Of a DNA stretch of 64,000 bases, positions 61,690 through 64,000 are shown piece by piece (within the stretch, counting starts at the first letter, position 1; every line of letters begins with the position of its first letter). Source of the stretch: Tenrec ecaudatus (lineage: Eukaryota > Chordata > Mammalia > Afrosoricida > Tenrecidae). Location of the stretch: NCBI RefSeq assembly GCF_050624435.1, contig NC_134547.1, forward strand, positions 25,007,374 through 25,071,373, in the 5' to 3' direction. A program made the translations under genes and the position numbers. Below the pieces are notes generated by a model. That model was not told the DNA's origin. It searched no databases and saw only the letters and a list, made by a program, of their open reading frames with translations.

Positions 61690-62230
61690 TCTAATACTAA
61701 GTTTTTATTTAATTAAAGAACACTTCATCATTGTACCTGTTTACAGAATTAGTTTCGCATTCAACAATTCGTAATTTGTTTCTTTTGTGACATTAGTTGT
61801 AATCCCTTAAACATCCTTTTTGGGTTCCCATTTCACCCTCTTCCTGCCTTCTGAACTTGGCTTTTAGCAACATTTCTTCTCATATGATTGTCAGTATACT
61901 TTGTTCTCATGAGTCCTCACAAGTGTTACTATTTTACAGGTCTGTCCAGTATGGCATAAAAATGATCTCTGGGAATAGGTTCATTTTCAGGTTTGACGGA
62001 TGTTTAAGGGTTATAGTCTTAGGGGGAGAGGGGATTCTCTACCTGTCTTTATCAGACCAGTGAAGCTGGTCTTTTCTCTCCTACTCTGTTCAGGATCTTC
62101 GATTTTTACTAGAGTGGTAGCCAGGAACCTTCCAGTTCTCCTCGTCTTAAGGTTAGAGAGGTTGTGGGATACAGAAAGGTTTTCCCCAGGTTGTCACAAC
62201 CTTATTATGACACATGGTAAATGACTGTAC
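61690..62230 (-). repeat. Old L1 3' UTR, antisense
   Basis: tttttatttaattaaagaac, gtttacagaattagtttcgc and tagagtggtagccaggaacc parallel 36,830-37,210. Confidence 0.6.
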
Positions 62231-63185
62231 ACTTGGAGGTCAGCTGCTTAGAGGGTATCTTGTCACAGGTGTATCCCCAGTGTTTCCCCCTTCCTATTGT
62301 GTGTGTATTCCTAGCTGGTCCCCTTCCTGTCACGCATAAACCTATTGTACAGCCCCTTCCTGTTACACATATGGTTACCTGTCACTAGGGGGCTTGAATG
62401 TCCTCAAAATGTATATACAGCATGATTAGAAATATGACACATTTTCTCTCTGTGTGAGGACCTGGCTGTTGAGATCATGGCCGTCCTGAAGGTGAGCAAT
62501 TGTATACTTTATTTTGTCTGTTGTCTCTTTAATTTTACCCCTCAATTACACAACTGGACCCGTTTGATTGTGGGAGTTGGTACCCCTCAGGAGGTAGGAG
62601 TTCATGTGGTCCAATAGTTCTTTAACCTAATTGTTTGGGTCTTTGATTTCAACTCTTTTCCAAATGGAAAGAGACTAACAGTTGGAACTTAACTGGTCAC
62701 CACGCAAGCTTATAAGACTCCCTGTAACTGCTACTCATCCAAATAAAATGCAAAACATTCGGTTTAAAGACTGTTACACCAATTGACCTAGACAGTCTCC
62801 AAACTATGGTCTTTACCCTTCCAGTCCAGTGCCTCAGAACTTGAAGGTGTTTTTGGATATGAATAAGTTTTCATAACTTTGTACCCTGTATGCTCTATCA
62901 CATACGTGGACATATTGACATATTTACAGTACAAATAAGTATATCAAAATAGTCCCTGCCACACAGGTATACTCCCACAGACCACCGGTTCAACTCATAT
63001 CTACCTATATATATACATACACTTATAAATTATTATTTGCTTTCACTGTTATTTCAAAATCGTGATTGGTATCTTTAAAAGGCATTTGAATCCAAAAACA
63101 CAAGTAAATAGATAATGAATGATTGACTACAAGCTAAGCAACTCTAAGAATTGCTGGCAGTTCCCAAAAGCTGAGAAAAATGATA
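62231..63185. other. Intergenic sequence, unassigned
   Basis: The part at 62,290-62,600 may be another LTR remnant (paired gtcccttcctgt-like repeats and a transcript-like layout), but there is not enough to call it. Confidence 0.3.
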
Positions 63186-63189
63186 TACG

Positions 63190-63310
63190 GACCTCCCTTA
63201 TTTCAGAGAGAGAACAAGGTGCTGTCAACACTTGCCTTCAGATTTCTGGCCTCCAGAACCGAGAATAAACTTCCCTTTGTTTTAAGCTACCTTGCTTATG
63301 GCATTTAGTT
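63190..63310 (+). repeat. MaLR-type LTR end
   Basis: agatttctggcctccagaac, then gagaataaacttcc and gttttaagctaccttgctta follow the 3' part of old mammalian MaLR/MLT-like LTRs with their AATAAA. Confidence 0.5.

Positions 63311-64000
<690 letters not shown>

Noticed and set aside
62290..62600. Another LTR
   Set aside because: It has some LTR-like layout but no clear TG...CA ends or polyadenylation signal in the right place, so it is not called.

Overview
This is a stretch of mammalian chromosome. The species is very probably an afrotherian: the window carries many tRNA-derived SINEs of the AfroSINE type (box with CCATCGAGTCAATTCCGACT-like tail), RTE-clade LINEs of the kind abundant in elephant and relatives, and an L1 lineage with a very long, family-specific 3' UTR ending in AATAAAATGATTT. 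Tenrec is my best guess within Afrotheria, but the sequence alone does not settle it. There is no prokaryotic gene content, no CRISPR array and no operon.

The only host gene I can support is the 3' end of NIN (ninein, a coiled-coil protein of the mother centriole and microtubule minus ends), on the plus strand. Its last six coding exons lie at 45-3212 (the giant exon), 8079-8183, 10196-10265, 18053-18211, 21950-22063 and 30801-30992 (ending in the stop codon), followed by a 3' UTR of about 1.7 kb. The five small exons are intact and join in frame with correct splice sites. The giant exon keeps a readable start and a readable end but is broken inside by stop codons, frame changes and a SINE. 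The gene here probably works, if at all, through transcripts that skip or truncate that exon.

The introns of NIN (3213-30800) and the region after it (32,700-64,000) are mostly transposable elements. The introns hold AfroSINEs, several generations of L1 nested in each other (10,700-16,430 is three layers deep), a dead mariner (22,654-23,909) and an antisense ERV-L-like remnant (about 25,815-27,280). The downstream part holds an L1 with 5' UTR, ORF1 and the ORF2 endonuclease region (46,085-49,880) interrupted by a hAT transposon (47,925-48,642), two LTRs (44,697-45,300 and about 61,035-61,470), two RTE copies, and a cluster of closely related L1 3' ends (37.4, 40.3-41.6, 50-51, 51.5-54.3, 55.2-56.1 kb).

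The most unusual material is in those L1 3' ends: tandem 'tail-on-tail' 3' ends carried within single insertions bounded by target-site duplications, an internal duplication of about 240 bp, an embedded microsatellite, a 30-bp insertion with a perfect 15-bp duplication, and a possible spliced L1 insertion. No gene for a new defence or metabolic system was seen.
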